From: Nocardia sp. SYP-A9097
GTDB taxonomy: Bacteria > Actinomycetota > Actinomycetes > Mycobacteriales > Mycobacteriaceae
Direction of reading: 5' to 3'
Length of the DNA stretch: 64,000 nucleotides
NCBI RefSeq assembly: GCF_009649815.1
Contig: NZ_WJIC01000024.1
Location: forward strand, 1 to 64,000
Positions 49,382-58,796 of the stretch are shown here, piece by piece. The notes beneath the pieces are model-generated. The model was given only the letters and a program-made list of their open reading frames with translations, did not search any database and was not told the origin of the DNA. Numbering within the stretch: position 1 is the stretch's first letter; every line of letters starts with the position of its first letter. Position numbers and translations under genes: made by a program.

Positions 49382-49492
49382 ATGTCCACCTCGATGCTGA
49401 TCCAGCCGCTGGCCGTAATCGTGCTCTTCACAATCGCCTACCTGTTCAAGTTGATCTCGGCGACGCTGCCGGGCGGACTGCGCGGCAGATAG
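49382..49492 (+). CDS. 36-residue membrane micro-protein, partner of the SPFH gene
   Basis: A short frame, ATG at 49382 and TAG at 49490-49492, encodes a single hydrophobic helix (IQPLAVIVLFTIAYLFKLIS) with a small polar tail (GGLRGR). GAAGGATGAGGAC immediately upstream is a strong ribosome site. The gap to the SPFH stop is five bases. I infer a membrane anchor or accessory of the slipin, but do not know the family. Confidence 0.5.
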   Translation: MSTSMLIQPLAVIVLFTIAYLFKLISATLPGGLRGR

Positions 49493-49772
49493 CGGCCGGC
49501 CGGGCAAATCCGGCCCGGCCCCGACCGAACCTCGAAGCGGCGTGAGATACACCGCCGGGGCAGACCTGTGCGAAAACCGCCGAGTTGGACGACAATGACG
49601 GCGCGTCGCAAGGTGCGTATCGGCGCGGCTCGGCGTGTCGAACGGGTGATTGGCCCGGAAGTGGCATCGAACGTGATCGACGTCATAAAGTGTGCGCGTT
49701 GGAAAGTTCCGTTGCGGCCTGCAACGGGCAAAGGGTCTCAACATCGAACGTCGGAAAGCAGGTCTCGTCTTT

Positions 49773-50105
49773 ATGCGAATTGCTCGCAAATTGGCAGCAG
49801 GTGCCCTTCTCGCCGCTGCCGCCTCCGTTTCGGTTGTGCTGGGTGCCGGCTCGGCCTCCGCGTTTGCGGTGACTCCGCTTCCGGGCGGAGTGCAGGTGGA
49901 TCTCACCGCGGCGGACACCGCCTGGGTGGCGAATTCTCATATCGGGCAGGCGATCGCGGGCCTGCCGCATCCGTCGGCCGCGTCCTTCGGTGAGTCGCTG
50001 GATTCGGCTGCGGCGATGTCGTCGCAGTTCCCCGGCGGTCGCGTGGTCTTCACCGTGTACGGCCCGTTCGATCAGTTGAACGGCACCATGCTGGCTCTGC
50101 AGTAG
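49773..50105 (+). CDS. small secreted protein of unknown function
   Basis: A 110-residue exported protein with a clear signal peptide (RIARKLAAGALLAAAASVSV, then GAGSASAFA). The mature part of about 80 residues is PLPGGVQVDLTAADTAWVAN, with a closing VVFTVYGPFDQLNGTMLALQ. There are no Cys. The ATG at 49773 is chosen for the signal peptide; the ribosome site is weak. It precedes the RNB gene by 15 bases. The interval 49493-49772 before it shows nothing that I can support. Confidence 0.7.
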   Translation: MRIARKLAAGALLAAAASVSVVLGAGSASAFAVTPLPGGVQVDLTAADTAWVANSHIGQAIAGLPHPSAASFGESLDSAAAMSSQFPGGRVVFTVYGPFDQLNGTMLALQ

Positions 50106-50120
50106 GGTCAGCGCCCCTCA

Positions 50121-51626
50121 GTGGAACTGCATCAGCGGATTCTGTCGGCGCCGGTCGATTTCGGCGCCGTCCGAACCGAATTCGGATTGGCCTCGGACTA
50201 CCCGTCCGAGGCCGTCTCGGAGTCCCGCGACGCGCTCGACGCGTTCGCGGGTGCCCGGGTCGATCGCACCGAGATCGAACTCGTCACCATCGACCCACCC
50301 GGCGCCATGGATCTGGACCAGGCGCTCGCGCTCGAACGCACTCCCGCCGGCGGATTCCGGCTCTACTACGCGATAGCCGATGTGGCCGCGTTCGTCGCAC
50401 CCGACGGACCCCTCGCCCGCGTCTCCCTGGCCCGCGGCCAGACCTTCTATCTGCCCGACGGCACCGTGCCCCTGCACCCGAACGTGCTGTCCGAGGGCCG
50501 TGCCTCGCTGCTGCCCGATCAGAACCGCCCGGCCGCGCTCTGGACCATCGACTGCGATGAAAACGCCGAGCCGCAACAGTATTCGGTGACGCGCGCCCTG
50601 GTGCGCTCCCGTGCCCGGCTCGACTACGCCACCGTGCAGGCCGACGCCGACGCCGGCCGCCTGCACCCCTCCATCGTCGCCCTCCCGGACTTCGGCCGCC
50701 TGCGTATAGAGGCGGGCCTGAACCGCGGCGCGATCAACCTCCGCCTGCCATCACAGAGCGTGGTGCGCGTCGACGGACCCGATGACGCCCAGCCATTCGG
50801 AACAACTGGCGCGCGGAACGATTCCGCGACAGGTACGGACCACTGGCAGTTGGTGATCGAACCGCGCACAGCGGCCGACGACTGGAACGAGCAGGTATCG
50901 CTGCTCACCGGAATATGCGCGGCACGAATCATGTTGGAGGCCGGGGGATCCGATCACCTGGGCCTGCTGCGCACCATGCCGCCACCCGCCCCGGCGACCG
51001 TGGATTCCCTGCGCCGCACGGCCGCGGCGGTCGGCGTGCCCTGGCCCGAAGGTGCGGCCGTCGGCCGCATGCTGGCCGGACTGGACCCCAATTCGCCTGC
51101 GGCCCTTGTCCTCATGTCCGAGGCCACCGGCCTGCTGCGTGGCGCCTCCTACACGCTGCTGAACGGTCAACCCCCGGACACGGTGCAGCACAGCGGAATC
51201 GGAGCGCCCTACGCCCACGTGACCGCCCCGCTACGCCGTCTCTCGGACCGCTACAGCACCGAGATCTGCCTGTGCCGCTGCGCGGGAACCGGTGTCCCGG
51301 ACTGGGTTCGCGACGGACTGGCCGCAGCGGCGGAATCCATGCGCCGCAGCGACGCGGTGGCGGGCAAACTCGAACGCGCCTGCATAGACCTCACCGAATC
51401 CACCCTCCTGGCCGCGCGCGCGGGCACCGACTTCGACGCCGTCGTACTCCGCGAACACAATGGCACCCGCCCCGCCGAAATCTTCGTAGCCGACCCACCC
51501 GTCCTGGCCAAATGCACCGGCGAACCCCCCGAAGGCAAACAGGTCCGAGTCCGCCTCACCATCGCCGACCCCGCCACCCGCACAGTGACTTTCGCCTACC
51601 CACCGGAACCGCCACCGGAGGGTTGA
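50121..51626 (+). CDS. RNB-domain ribonuclease (RNase II-like)
   Basis: A 501-residue protein with a catalytic RNB domain: ELVTIDPPGAMDLDQALALE carries the metal-binding Asp cluster, FRLYYAIADVAAFVAPDGPL the next motif, and GAPYAHVTAPLRRLSDRYST the conserved Arg/Asp end. It lacks recognisable cold-shock and S1 domains, so it is shorter than RNase II or R. The role is probably RNA turnover. GTG start at 50121 is the first in frame. It stands alone; the next gene is convergent. Confidence 0.87.
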   Translation: MELHQRILSAPVDFGAVRTEFGLASDYPSEAVSESRDALDAFAGARVDRTEIELVTIDPPGAMDLDQALALERTPAGGFRLYYAIADVAAFVAPDGPLARVSLARGQTFYLPDGTVPLHPNVLSEGRASLLPDQNRPAALWTIDCDENAEPQQYSVTRALVRSRARLDYATVQADADAGRLHPSIVALPDFGRLRIEAGLNRGAINLRLPSQSVVRVDGPDDAQPFGTTGARNDSATGTDHWQLVIEPRTAADDWNEQVSLLTGICAARIMLEAGGSDHLGLLRTMPPPAPATVDSLRRTAAAVGVPWPEGAAVGRMLAGLDPNSPAALVLMSEATGLLRGASYTLLNGQPPDTVQHSGIGAPYAHVTAPLRRLSDRYSTEICLCRCAGTGVPDWVRDGLAAAAESMRRSDAVAGKLERACIDLTESTLLAARAGTDFDAVVLREHNGTRPAEIFVADPPVLAKCTGEPPEGKQVRVRLTIADPATRTVTFAYPPEPPPEG

Positions 51627-51667
51627 TCATTCGGCGCGGCCCGCGTCGATGATGCGTCACCTCTGGT

Positions 51668-52699
51668 TTACTGCGGCAGGAGCGGCCGGTGTTGCCCGAG
51701 TGGCGGGGGCTGCTGACCCGGATACTGCTGTTGATACCGCGGCACCGGCTGATACTGCGATTGCGGCTGGAACTGTGTGTGTGAGACCGGCTGCGGCTGT
51801 GGTGGTTTCGGCGGTTGCCCGTCCTGCTTCTCCGCCGATTCGGCGCGCTCCTTGGCGGATTCGACGCGGTAGCCGATGACCACGGTTCCGACCAGTGCCA
51901 CCGAGATAATGCCCTCGGCGATGAAGAACGAGGTGAAGTCGATCAGCGAGCCGATCGGGGGCGTGCCCGGCACCGCATTGCGCAGCGGCACGAGCGCGAA
52001 AAGCAGTGCGCCCATCATGGATACGGCCGGGAACATCAGGCCGCGTTTGCCCGCGAGCACGTAGTGGCACGCGGTCGCGGCGGCCACCGCGAGGCCGAGC
52101 ATGAGCAGCATGATGAACATGGCGAACACCATCGACGGGAGGGAGCGCTCGGCGTACAGGTCCACGTCGATGCCGTTCACCACCCCGTCCACCGGCGACT
52201 CGGTGACCTCGAAGAAGGTGTCCCCGCTGGAAATGCTCGCCGACACCGGCAGTTCGGTCTCACCGCTGAACACGTCGAACGCCAGCACGCTGTCATAGCT
52301 GTCGAACGGATAGTCGGTGATCGTCCCCTCGACCACGACCTTCACCTCGGCGGCTGAAATAGGCTGGCCCGCTTTGATTTTGATCGGATCGGCCTTGAGC
52401 GCCGAAGTGAAGATGGTGGCATCGGATTTGAAGAACCCGTACTTGTCCGCCAGCGCGCCGAGCGGATGCGCCATCACTTCGAGGGTCGCGGTCTGGGTGG
52501 TGGTGTCGATCTTGCCGACCCACACATTCAGTTCGACGCGATCCTTGACGGTGGTCTTTCCGAACGGATGCGAAGCCTCCGAACGGGTTCGGCCGACCTC
52601 ATAGGTCGAGAGTGCGAGCACCAGGCCCACAATGGTCAGCGCGACCGTCGTGACGACCCAGAAGGCCCCGCCGCGGCGTTTCTTCATTCCGTGTTGCAC
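51668..52699 (-). CDS. DUF4436-family membrane protein
   Basis: A 343-residue protein with one N-terminal helix (FWVVTTVALTIVGLVLALST), an external domain (TVKDRVELNVWVGKIDTTTQ, FSGETELPVSASISSGDTF), then three helices near residues 195-285 (MVFAMFIMLLMLGLAVAAAT). The last 60 residues are a Pro/Gln-rich cytosolic tail. It fits DUF4436, of unknown function. The GTG at 52697-52699 or the ATG at 52685-52687 may start it. Confidence 0.8.
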   Translation of the reverse strand: MQHGMKKRRGGAFWVVTTVALTIVGLVLALSTYEVGRTRSEASHPFGKTTVKDRVELNVWVGKIDTTTQTATLEVMAHPLGALADKYGFFKSDATIFTSALKADPIKIKAGQPISAAEVKVVVEGTITDYPFDSYDSVLAFDVFSGETELPVSASISSGDTFFEVTESPVDGVVNGIDVDLYAERSLPSMVFAMFIMLLMLGLAVAAATACHYVLAGKRGLMFPAVSMMGALLFALVPLRNAVPGTPPIGSLIDFTSFFIAEGIISVALVGTVVIGYRVESAKERAESAEKQDGQPPKPPQPQPVSHTQFQPQSQYQPVPRYQQQYPGQQPPPLGQHRPLLPQ

Positions 52700-52831
52700 G
52701 CCCCGAAATTAGTCGCGCGCAATAATTTTCAGGTCACCCGAACATCATTCCCACGCACCCTCGCGGCGGGTCTGCCAGCCATGACGCCGGAATTATCGAT
52801 CCGTGACAACCACCGTGCTGTATTGGGCCCC

Positions 52832-53461
52832 ATGGCCTTTCCATCCCAGTCGATACTGCCTACCCAACCCCAGGCGCGTAACCTCGGCTACTTCATCTTC
52901 CTGAGCCGGTGGCTCCAATTCCCGCTCTATCTCGGTCTGATCGTGGCGCAGGCCGCGTATGTGTGGCAGTTTCTGCGCGAGCTGGTGGAGCTGGTGCGTG
53001 GTCTCTTCGACCACGGCAGCGAGGAGACCACCATCATGCTCTCGGTGCTGGGCCTGATCGATGTCGTGATGATCTCCAACCTGCTCATCATGGTGATCGT
53101 CGGCGGCTACGAGACTTTCGTGTCCAAGCTGCGCATCGACAATCATCCGGATCAGCCGGAGTGGCTGGCGCAGGTCAATGCCAATGTGCTCAAGGTCAAG
53201 CTGGCCATGTCGATTGTCGGTATCTCCTCGATCCACCTGCTCACCACCTTCATCAAGATCAGCTCGGATCCGAATCCGGGCGAGCACAATGCCCGCTATA
53301 TGTGGCCGGTCATCATTCACCTGAGCTTCGTCGTCTCGGCGGTCATGCTGGCCTGGATCGACCGGATCATGCCGCACGCCGCGCACAAGCAGGCGAATCA
53401 CGCTGCCCACCAAGAGAGTTCGTCAGCACACAGCCAAGCCGAACGGTGGGTCGGCGTCTAG
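52832..53461 (+). CDS. YqhA/TIGR00645-family membrane protein
   Basis: A 209-residue protein with four predicted helices: FPLYLGLIVAQAAYVWQFLR, IMLSVLGLIDVVMISNLLIM, VLKVKLAMSIVGISSIHLLT and WPVIIHLSFVVSAVMLAWID. The order and loops match YqhA proteins (UPF0114), whose role is not known. The C-terminal tail is His/Ala-rich (HAAHKQANHAAHQESSSAHS), which may bind metal. It overlaps the convergent CHAD gene by four bases at the 3' ends. Confidence 0.82.
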   Translation: MAFPSQSILPTQPQARNLGYFIFLSRWLQFPLYLGLIVAQAAYVWQFLRELVELVRGLFDHGSEETTIMLSVLGLIDVVMISNLLIMVIVGGYETFVSKLRIDNHPDQPEWLAQVNANVLKVKLAMSIVGISSIHLLTTFIKISSDPNPGEHNARYMWPVIIHLSFVVSAVMLAWIDRIMPHAAHKQANHAAHQESSSAHSQAERWVGV

Positions 53462-54348
53462 AGCGCGTGGTGCCGGAGGAATTCGATGGCGGCCGGGTAC
53501 TCCTCGAGTGCCTTGGCGGCCGCCGCTTCCTCGGCATCGCAGAGGCGCTGGAATGCGGGCTCCTCGGCCGCGGCGGCATGTGCGCGCAGCGTTTCCAGCG
53601 CCTCGATGGCGTCACGGTGATCGCCGAGCACGGTCTGCAGCTGTTTGGCGCGCCGCGCGAGCAACGCGGCGGGTTCGCCGAGCATGTCTGTAGCGGCCTC
53701 GGCCGAATACCGCAATCGCTTGGCGGCCTTGCGGATTTCGTGCAGATGCTCGATGCGCTCGGCCTCGCTGCCCTGCGGTTCGGCGCGCACCAGGCGCCGG
53801 AGATCGCGGAAATCGTGCCGCAGCACATCGGCGAATACTTTATCGGCGGGTTTGTCGGCCTGCGCCGAACGCAGCGGCGGATCGGCGAGAGTGCGGCGCA
53901 GCCGGCCCAGCAGCGTCCGGTAGCGCCGGGTATCGAAGGCCGCCACCGCCTCCGCGAGCGCCGCCTCGTAGCGCGCCCGCTCCTCGGCGACCAGTCGCGC
54001 CCCGAAATCATTTCGGGGCGTTGACTTCTCACCCGGAGCGGCCTTGTCGTCGAACAACGCGCCGTTCTCCCCGAGCAGCCCCGCGAACCGCTCGCCACGC
54101 ACCTCGGCATCCCGCGCCACCCCGAGTAGCCCTGCCAGCCAGCGCAATTCATCACTGAGCTCGCCCACCGGTTTGCGTGCGAGGGTCCGCCGATACGAGC
54201 GCAGCAGACTGCGCAATCGCCGCGTCGCCACCCGCATCTTGTGTACCGAATCCGGAAGATCCTGGCGCACTTCGGGTTCGGCGGCACGCAGCCGGTCCAC
54301 GTCGGCGGTGAGGGCGTCGACCAGGGCGGGACCGGCTGTGCTTTTCAT
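53458..54348 (-). CDS. CHAD-domain protein
   Basis: A 296-residue all-helical protein with the CHAD signature: SVHKMRVATRRLRSLLRSYR, LRWLAGLLGVARDAEV, and LHEIRKAAKRLRYSAEAATD, rich in conserved His, Arg and Lys that bind polyphosphate. CHAD proteins are polyphosphate-granule-associated. There is no triphosphatase domain here, so it is a stand-alone member. Its ATG (54346-54348) directly abuts the stop of the iminopeptidase gene (54349-54351), so it may be expressed as part of that operon. Confidence 0.9.
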   Translation of the reverse strand: MKSTAGPALVDALTADVDRLRAAEPEVRQDLPDSVHKMRVATRRLRSLLRSYRRTLARKPVGELSDELRWLAGLLGVARDAEVRGERFAGLLGENGALFDDKAAPGEKSTPRNDFGARLVAEERARYEAALAEAVAAFDTRRYRTLLGRLRRTLADPPLRSAQADKPADKVFADVLRHDFRDLRRLVRAEPQGSEAERIEHLHEIRKAAKRLRYSAEAATDMLGEPAALLARRAKQLQTVLGDHRDAIEALETLRAHAAAAEEPAFQRLCDAEEAAAAKALEEYPAAIEFLRHHAL

Positions 54349-55305
54349 TTACGTCCTGTATCTGTCCGTGGCCTCGACCAGATGATGGGTGATGCCGGGT
54401 TCGGCGGCGGCATGCCCCGCGTCCGGAACCATGTGCAGCTCCGAATTCGCCCAGGCCTTATGCAGATCCCACGCGCTCACGGCCGGGCAGACGATGTCAT
54501 GCCTGCCCTGCACGATGACGCCGGGGATATGCGCGATGCGGTCGATATCGCGCAGCAGCTGACCGTCATCGAGGAAGCCACGATGACGGAAGTAATGGTT
54601 CTCGATACTGGCGAAGGCCACCGCGAACCGCGGATCGGCGGTCTCGACGACCCGATCCGGTTGCGGCAGCAGGGAACTCGTAGCGCCCTCCCAGGTGGAC
54701 CACGCGACGGCCGCGTCGGTGGCGATCTTGCTGTCGGGGGAGTGCAGCAACCGGTGATAGACCTCGATCAGATCCTGCCCGCGTTCGCTCTCGGGCACCG
54801 GCGCCAGGAACTTCTCCCACTCATCGGGGTACACGAACCCCGCAGCGCCATTGTAGTACCAATCGATTTCCTTGCGCCGCAACAGGAATATCCCGCGCAA
54901 CACCAGTTCGGTCACCCGCTCCGGATGGGTCTGCGCATACGCCAGCGCCAGCGTCGACCCCCAGGACCCGCCGAACACCTGCCACCGCGCAACGCCCAAA
55001 TGCGTTCGCAGCGCCTCGATATCGGCCACCAGATGCCAGGTGGTATTGGTCGCCAGGCTCGCACCGTCCGCGATATGCGGCGTCGACCGCCCACATCCAC
55101 GCTGATCCAGCAGCACGATCCGATACGCGGCCGGATCGAAGAACTGCCGATGGAAGGGCGCGGTCCCGCCGCCCGGCCCGCCGTGCAGGAACACCACCGG
55201 CTTACCGTCCGGATTGCCGCTGACCTCCCAATACATCAGCTGACCGTCGCCGACATCGAGCATCCCCTGCTCGTGCGGCTCGATCGGTGGGTACAGCGTC
55301 CGCAT
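54349..55305 (-). CDS. pip: proline iminopeptidase
   Basis: A 318-residue alpha/beta hydrolase that removes N-terminal Pro. It has VVFLHGGPGGGTAPFHRQFF, LLDQRGCGRSTPHI with the oxyanion area, the nucleophile elbow VFGGSWGSTLALAYAQTHPE with Ser, and VIVQGRHDIVCP and VPDAGHAAAEPG with Asp and His. All triad residues are visible. It starts at ATG 55303-55305, sharing one base with the stop of the lipoprotein gene, and ends right before the CHAD start. Confidence 0.93.
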   Translation of the reverse strand: MRTLYPPIEPHEQGMLDVGDGQLMYWEVSGNPDGKPVVFLHGGPGGGTAPFHRQFFDPAAYRIVLLDQRGCGRSTPHIADGASLATNTTWHLVADIEALRTHLGVARWQVFGGSWGSTLALAYAQTHPERVTELVLRGIFLLRRKEIDWYYNGAAGFVYPDEWEKFLAPVPESERGQDLIEVYHRLLHSPDSKIATDAAVAWSTWEGATSSLLPQPDRVVETADPRFAVAFASIENHYFRHRGFLDDGQLLRDIDRIAHIPGVIVQGRHDIVCPAVSAWDLHKAWANSELHMVPDAGHAAAEPGITHHLVEATDRYRT

Positions 55306-55778
55306 CAGCCTGCCAGCCCCGAAGCCAGATTCGGAATCTCCAAAGCCGAAATGGCCTGGTCGCGTACGTCCGGGCAGTTCTTGGTGGTGACCCGATCGAT
55401 CACATCCTTATCGCCCAGCACCTGCAGGTTGATCCCGCCATTGCGCAGCGCCCACTCATGCACGCTCGCGTTCAACGAGATCCTCCCGAGCGTCGGCCCC
55501 TGCACGCGCCAATCCGACATCTGCGGACGCAGCATGTCGCACAACTGCTTACCCGCCTCATCGGAGATATTGAGCGGCGAGCCCGTGGTCGGACTGCTGC
55601 TGCCGGAGGGCGACGGCTTCCCGGTGGTCGTCAACGGCGAGGCGGACCCCTGCGGCTGCGACGACCCCGACGTGGTGCCACCCCCGCAAGCGGCGGTGAG
55701 TACAAGGACAGCGGCCGTACCTGTAAACAGCGACACCCGCCGAACTCGGCGACTACTGATCCAACGGCGATGCGACAT
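55305..55778 (-). CDS. small lipoprotein of unknown function
   Basis: A 157-residue exported lipoprotein: VSLFTGTAAVLVLTAACGGG gives the lipobox Cys. A Ser/Gly/Pro-rich linker of about 35 residues follows, then a domain with DEAGKQLCDMLRPQMSDWRV and RVTTKNCPDVRDQAISALEI, which hold two Cys. AAAGGGAATTC precedes the ATG at 55776-55778. It begins an operon with pip and the CHAD gene by a one-base overlap. The family is not recognised. Confidence 0.72.
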   Translation of the reverse strand: MSHRRWISSRRVRRVSLFTGTAAVLVLTAACGGGTTSGSSQPQGSASPLTTTGKPSPSGSSSPTTGSPLNISDEAGKQLCDMLRPQMSDWRVQGPTLGRISLNASVHEWALRNGGINLQVLGDKDVIDRVTTKNCPDVRDQAISALEIPNLASGLAG

Positions 55779-55973
55779 GAATTCCCTTTGGTCGTTCCAG
55801 CTCGTTGTCACCCACTCTGCCACGGTTCCGCCTCCCCGGGATTTGGGCGCACGGCCTGGGAGCCGCTCACCGCTGGCAACGCGTAGTGACGTTTCGGACC
55901 GACCCGATTTCGGGGGTACCCCGGGAGTTACCCCGACCTTGCGAGATCAGTTGTCACGTTCGGTGAGAAGAGA

Positions 55974-56006
55974 CCGGGCGGCGATCACATCTTGATCGCC
56001 GCCCGG
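55974..56006 (-). terminator. hairpin after panB
   Basis: CCGGGCGGCGATCA pairs with TGATCGCCGCCCGG around CATCT, 24 bases beyond the panB stop on the minus strand. Confidence 0.82.
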
Positions 56007-56029
56007 GCCTGCGCCGAACTTACCGCTTC

Positions 56030-56884
56030 TCAGTAGCTGTGCTCCGGGCCGGGGAATACGCCGCGACGCACCTCATCCGCGTAAGTGGCTGCGGCGGTAC
56101 GCAATTGGCCGCCCACATCGGCGAACTGCTTGACGAACTTGGCGGTCTTGCCGCTGGTGTAGCCGACCATGTCCTGCCAGACGAGCACCTGTGCGTCGCA
56201 TTCGGACCCCGCGCCGATACCGACCGTCGGGATGGTCAGCTTGCGGGTGACCTGACCGGCGAGCTCGGCCGGAACCATCTCCATGACGACCGAGAACGCC
56301 CCGGCCTCCTGGACCGCGATGGCATCGGCGATGAGCTGCTCGGCGCCGTCACCGCGCCCCTGCACCCGGAAACCGCCGAGGGTGTTGACGCTCTGCGGCG
56401 TGAAGCCGATATGCGCCATGACCGGAATACCGGCCGCGGTGATCTTGGCGATGGTGTCGGCCATCCGCTCGCCGCCCTCCAGTTTCACCGCGTGCGCGCC
56501 GCCCTCCTTCATGAACCGGACGGCCGTGGCGAGCGCCTGCTCCGGGGAGGACTCGTAGCTGCCGAACGGCAGATCCGCCACGACCAGCGCGTGCGGTGCG
56601 CCGCGCACCACGCCGCGCACCAGCGGAATCAATTCGTCGACCGAGATGGCGACCGTGGTGTCGTACCCGTACACCACATTGGCGGCGGAATCGCCGACCA
56701 GAAGTACCGGGATACCGGCCTCTTCGAACAGCCGGGCGGTGGAGAAGTCGTACGCGGTGAGCATGGACCAGCGCTCACCCTCACTCTTCATCTGCTGCAG
56801 ATGCTGTACGCGGGTCTTGCGCTTGGTGGTCTTGGCGGGTGCTGCACCGTAGGCAGGGGTCTCCGCATCGGATACGGACATCAT
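56030..56884 (-). CDS. panB: 3-methyl-2-oxobutanoate hydroxymethyltransferase
   Basis: A 284-residue enzyme that makes ketopantoate in pantothenate and CoA synthesis. It has SMLTAYDFSTARLFEEAGIP, VLLVGDSAANVVYGYDTTVA with the metal Asp, DLPFGSYESSPEQALATAVR, KLEGGERMADTIAKITAAGI, and MAHIGFTPQSVNTLGGFRVQ. The Glu in FSVVMEMVPAELA is catalytic. The N-terminal 25 residues are a basic extension as in mycobacteria. ATG start at 56882-56884, although the Met at 2 may be used. It ends at a strong hairpin. Confidence 0.96.
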   Translation of the reverse strand: MMSVSDAETPAYGAAPAKTTKRKTRVQHLQQMKSEGERWSMLTAYDFSTARLFEEAGIPVLLVGDSAANVVYGYDTTVAISVDELIPLVRGVVRGAPHALVVADLPFGSYESSPEQALATAVRFMKEGGAHAVKLEGGERMADTIAKITAAGIPVMAHIGFTPQSVNTLGGFRVQGRGDGAEQLIADAIAVQEAGAFSVVMEMVPAELAGQVTRKLTIPTVGIGAGSECDAQVLVWQDMVGYTSGKTAKFVKQFADVGGQLRTAAATYADEVRRGVFPGPEHSY

Positions 56885-57082
56885 CGTCCCTTTCGTCGAT
56901 CCTCGAGGCCCATGAACGGGTCCCCGGGTTTAGCTGACGTCTCACAGTCTGCCATTACGGCCCGTCCCCGCCTCGATGGAATTCCTCACACCCGCGGATG
57001 GCCGCCGCTCCGAACTCTTTGCGACGCTCCCGCGTTGTTGCGGGTGCGTGCCGCGGGCGCGATCCAGTAGGGAGACGTCGCG

Positions 57083-58654
57083 GTGACGGAAGGGAATTCG
57101 AGGGTGCGTAAAGCGGGATGGCACGATCGGGGCATGGCGTTGATGCGAACCAACCGAGTCGTGCTGCTGGCGGCGGCGTTGGTGATGACCGCTGCCGGGT
57201 GTTCGACGGTGGTCGACGGGAATCCCACGGCCCCCGCGCCGGCGGGTATGGGGCAGTACTACAACCAGCAGTTGAAGTGGGGGAGCTGCGCGGATTTCGG
57301 TGACGAGGACATGCCTTCGGGGGCCGAGTGCACCCGGGTCACCGTGCCGGTCGATTACGCCAATCCCGATGGGGCGACCGCGAAGATCGCGGTCTCGCGT
57401 ATCAAGGCCACGGGTTCCAAGATCGGTTCGCTCATGTTCAATCCGGGCGGACCGGGTGTGCCCGGAATGAACATGGTGAATATCGCCGACAACACCGAGC
57501 TGGCCGAGCGCTTCGACCGCGTCGGCTTCGATCCGCGCGGTATCGGCGCGTCACAGCCGTCGATCAAATGCATGACCGCCACCGAGAACGATGCCGAGCG
57601 TGCCGAAGCGCCCAAGGACAATTCGCCCGCGGGCATCGCCTCCGCCGAGACCGAGAACAAGCAGTACGCCGACAAATGCGTCGAGCGCACCGGTAAGGAC
57701 TTCCTCGCGCACGTCGGCACGCACGAGGTCGTGCAGGACATGGACGTGATCCGGGCCGCGCTCGGCGATGCCGAGCTCAGCTATGTCGGGTACTCGTACG
57801 GCACCCGCCTGGGCTACGCCTACGCCGAGAAGTTCCCCGACAAGGTGCGCGCACTCGTGCTCGACGGCGCGCTGGATCCGTCGCAGGACCCGGTCAAGGA
57901 GTCGGTGCTGCAGGCCACCAGCTTCCAGAGCGTGTTCACCAAATACGCCCAGGACTGCGCGTCCAAGCCGGACTGCCCGCTCGGCAATGATCCGGCGCAG
58001 GCCGTCGCCCGCTTCCGCGCACTGGTGAATCCATTGTGGGACAAGCCCGTTCCCACCGACGACCCGCGCGGCCTGCACTACGGCGACGCCATCACCGGCG
58101 TGCAGCAGACGCTGTACTCCAACCGGTTCTGGCCCGCGCTCACCAAGGGCTTGCGCGAGCTCGCCGCCGGGCAGGGCGACACCCTGCTGGCCCTGGCCGA
58201 TATGTACGACGGCCGCCGCGATGACGGCACCTACGACAACAGCGCCGACGCCTTCAATGCGATTCGCTGCGTGGACGATCCGCCGATCACCGATCGCGCC
58301 GTCGCCGCCAAACAGGATGCCGAATACCGCAAGGGCGCTCCCTTCCTGGACGACGCGCACGGCGGTGATGCCGCGCCGCTGGAGCTGTGCGCCATCTGGC
58401 CGGTGCCCAACACCAGCACCCCGCACCGGCTTTCGATTCCGGACCTGCCCAAGACCGTGGTGATTTCCACCACCAACGATCCGGCCACCCCCTACCAGGC
58501 CGGTGTCGATCTCGCTGACCAGCTCAAAGCCAGCCTGATCACGTTCAATGGAGACCGGCACACGGTGTCGCTGTCGGGCGTGGAGTGCGTCGACGATCCG
58601 GTGATCGCCTATCTCGTCGATCTGAAGGAGCCCGCCGCGGGGCTCACCTGCTGA
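57083..58654 (+). CDS. secreted alpha/beta hydrolase of the Hip1/CaeA (Rv2224c) type
   Basis: A 523-residue lipoprotein hydrolase of the TAP-like/prolyl-aminopeptidase group. The signal ends at a lipobox (AAALVMTAAGC), then come MFNPGGPGVPGMNMVNIADN, SYVGYSYGTRLGYAYAEKFP with the nucleophile Ser, STTNDPATPYQAGV with Asp, and NGDRHTVSLSGVEC with His. In M. tuberculosis the orthologue is an envelope-linked serine protease that shapes host responses. GTG 57083 has GGAG eight bases before it; an ATG at 57134 also begins a good signal. It ends at a T-rich hairpin. Confidence 0.9.
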   Translation: MTEGNSRVRKAGWHDRGMALMRTNRVVLLAAALVMTAAGCSTVVDGNPTAPAPAGMGQYYNQQLKWGSCADFGDEDMPSGAECTRVTVPVDYANPDGATAKIAVSRIKATGSKIGSLMFNPGGPGVPGMNMVNIADNTELAERFDRVGFDPRGIGASQPSIKCMTATENDAERAEAPKDNSPAGIASAETENKQYADKCVERTGKDFLAHVGTHEVVQDMDVIRAALGDAELSYVGYSYGTRLGYAYAEKFPDKVRALVLDGALDPSQDPVKESVLQATSFQSVFTKYAQDCASKPDCPLGNDPAQAVARFRALVNPLWDKPVPTDDPRGLHYGDAITGVQQTLYSNRFWPALTKGLRELAAGQGDTLLALADMYDGRRDDGTYDNSADAFNAIRCVDDPPITDRAVAAKQDAEYRKGAPFLDDAHGGDAAPLELCAIWPVPNTSTPHRLSIPDLPKTVVISTTNDPATPYQAGVDLADQLKASLITFNGDRHTVSLSGVECVDDPVIAYLVDLKEPAAGLTC

Positions 58655-58664
58655 GTCCGAATAC

Positions 58665-58705
58665 GCGGGTTCGGGGGCGAGGCGCACGCTCCCGAACCCG
58701 CTTTT
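58665..58705 (+). terminator. hairpin with T-run after the Hip1-like gene
   Basis: GCGGGTTCGGG pairs with CCCGAACCCGC and TTTT follows, 11 bases after the stop. Confidence 0.85.
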
Positions 58706-58757
58706 CGAAGGTTCGGGAGGCAATCTCGCGCGACACGACGCGAGTTGGGTCTCGCAT

Positions 58758-58773
58758 GTAACACGGATTTAAC
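58758..58773 (+). promoter_or_regulatory. candidate GlnR box before glnA2
   Basis: GTAAC, six bases, TTAAC matches the GlnR a-site/b-site form gTnAC-n6-GaAAC at eight of the nine most conserved positions by hand. It lies 24-39 bases before the glnA2 ATG. It fits nitrogen control but is one half-site pair only. Confidence 0.45.
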
Positions 58774-58796
58774 TCCGACTGCCTACGCTCGCGGTC

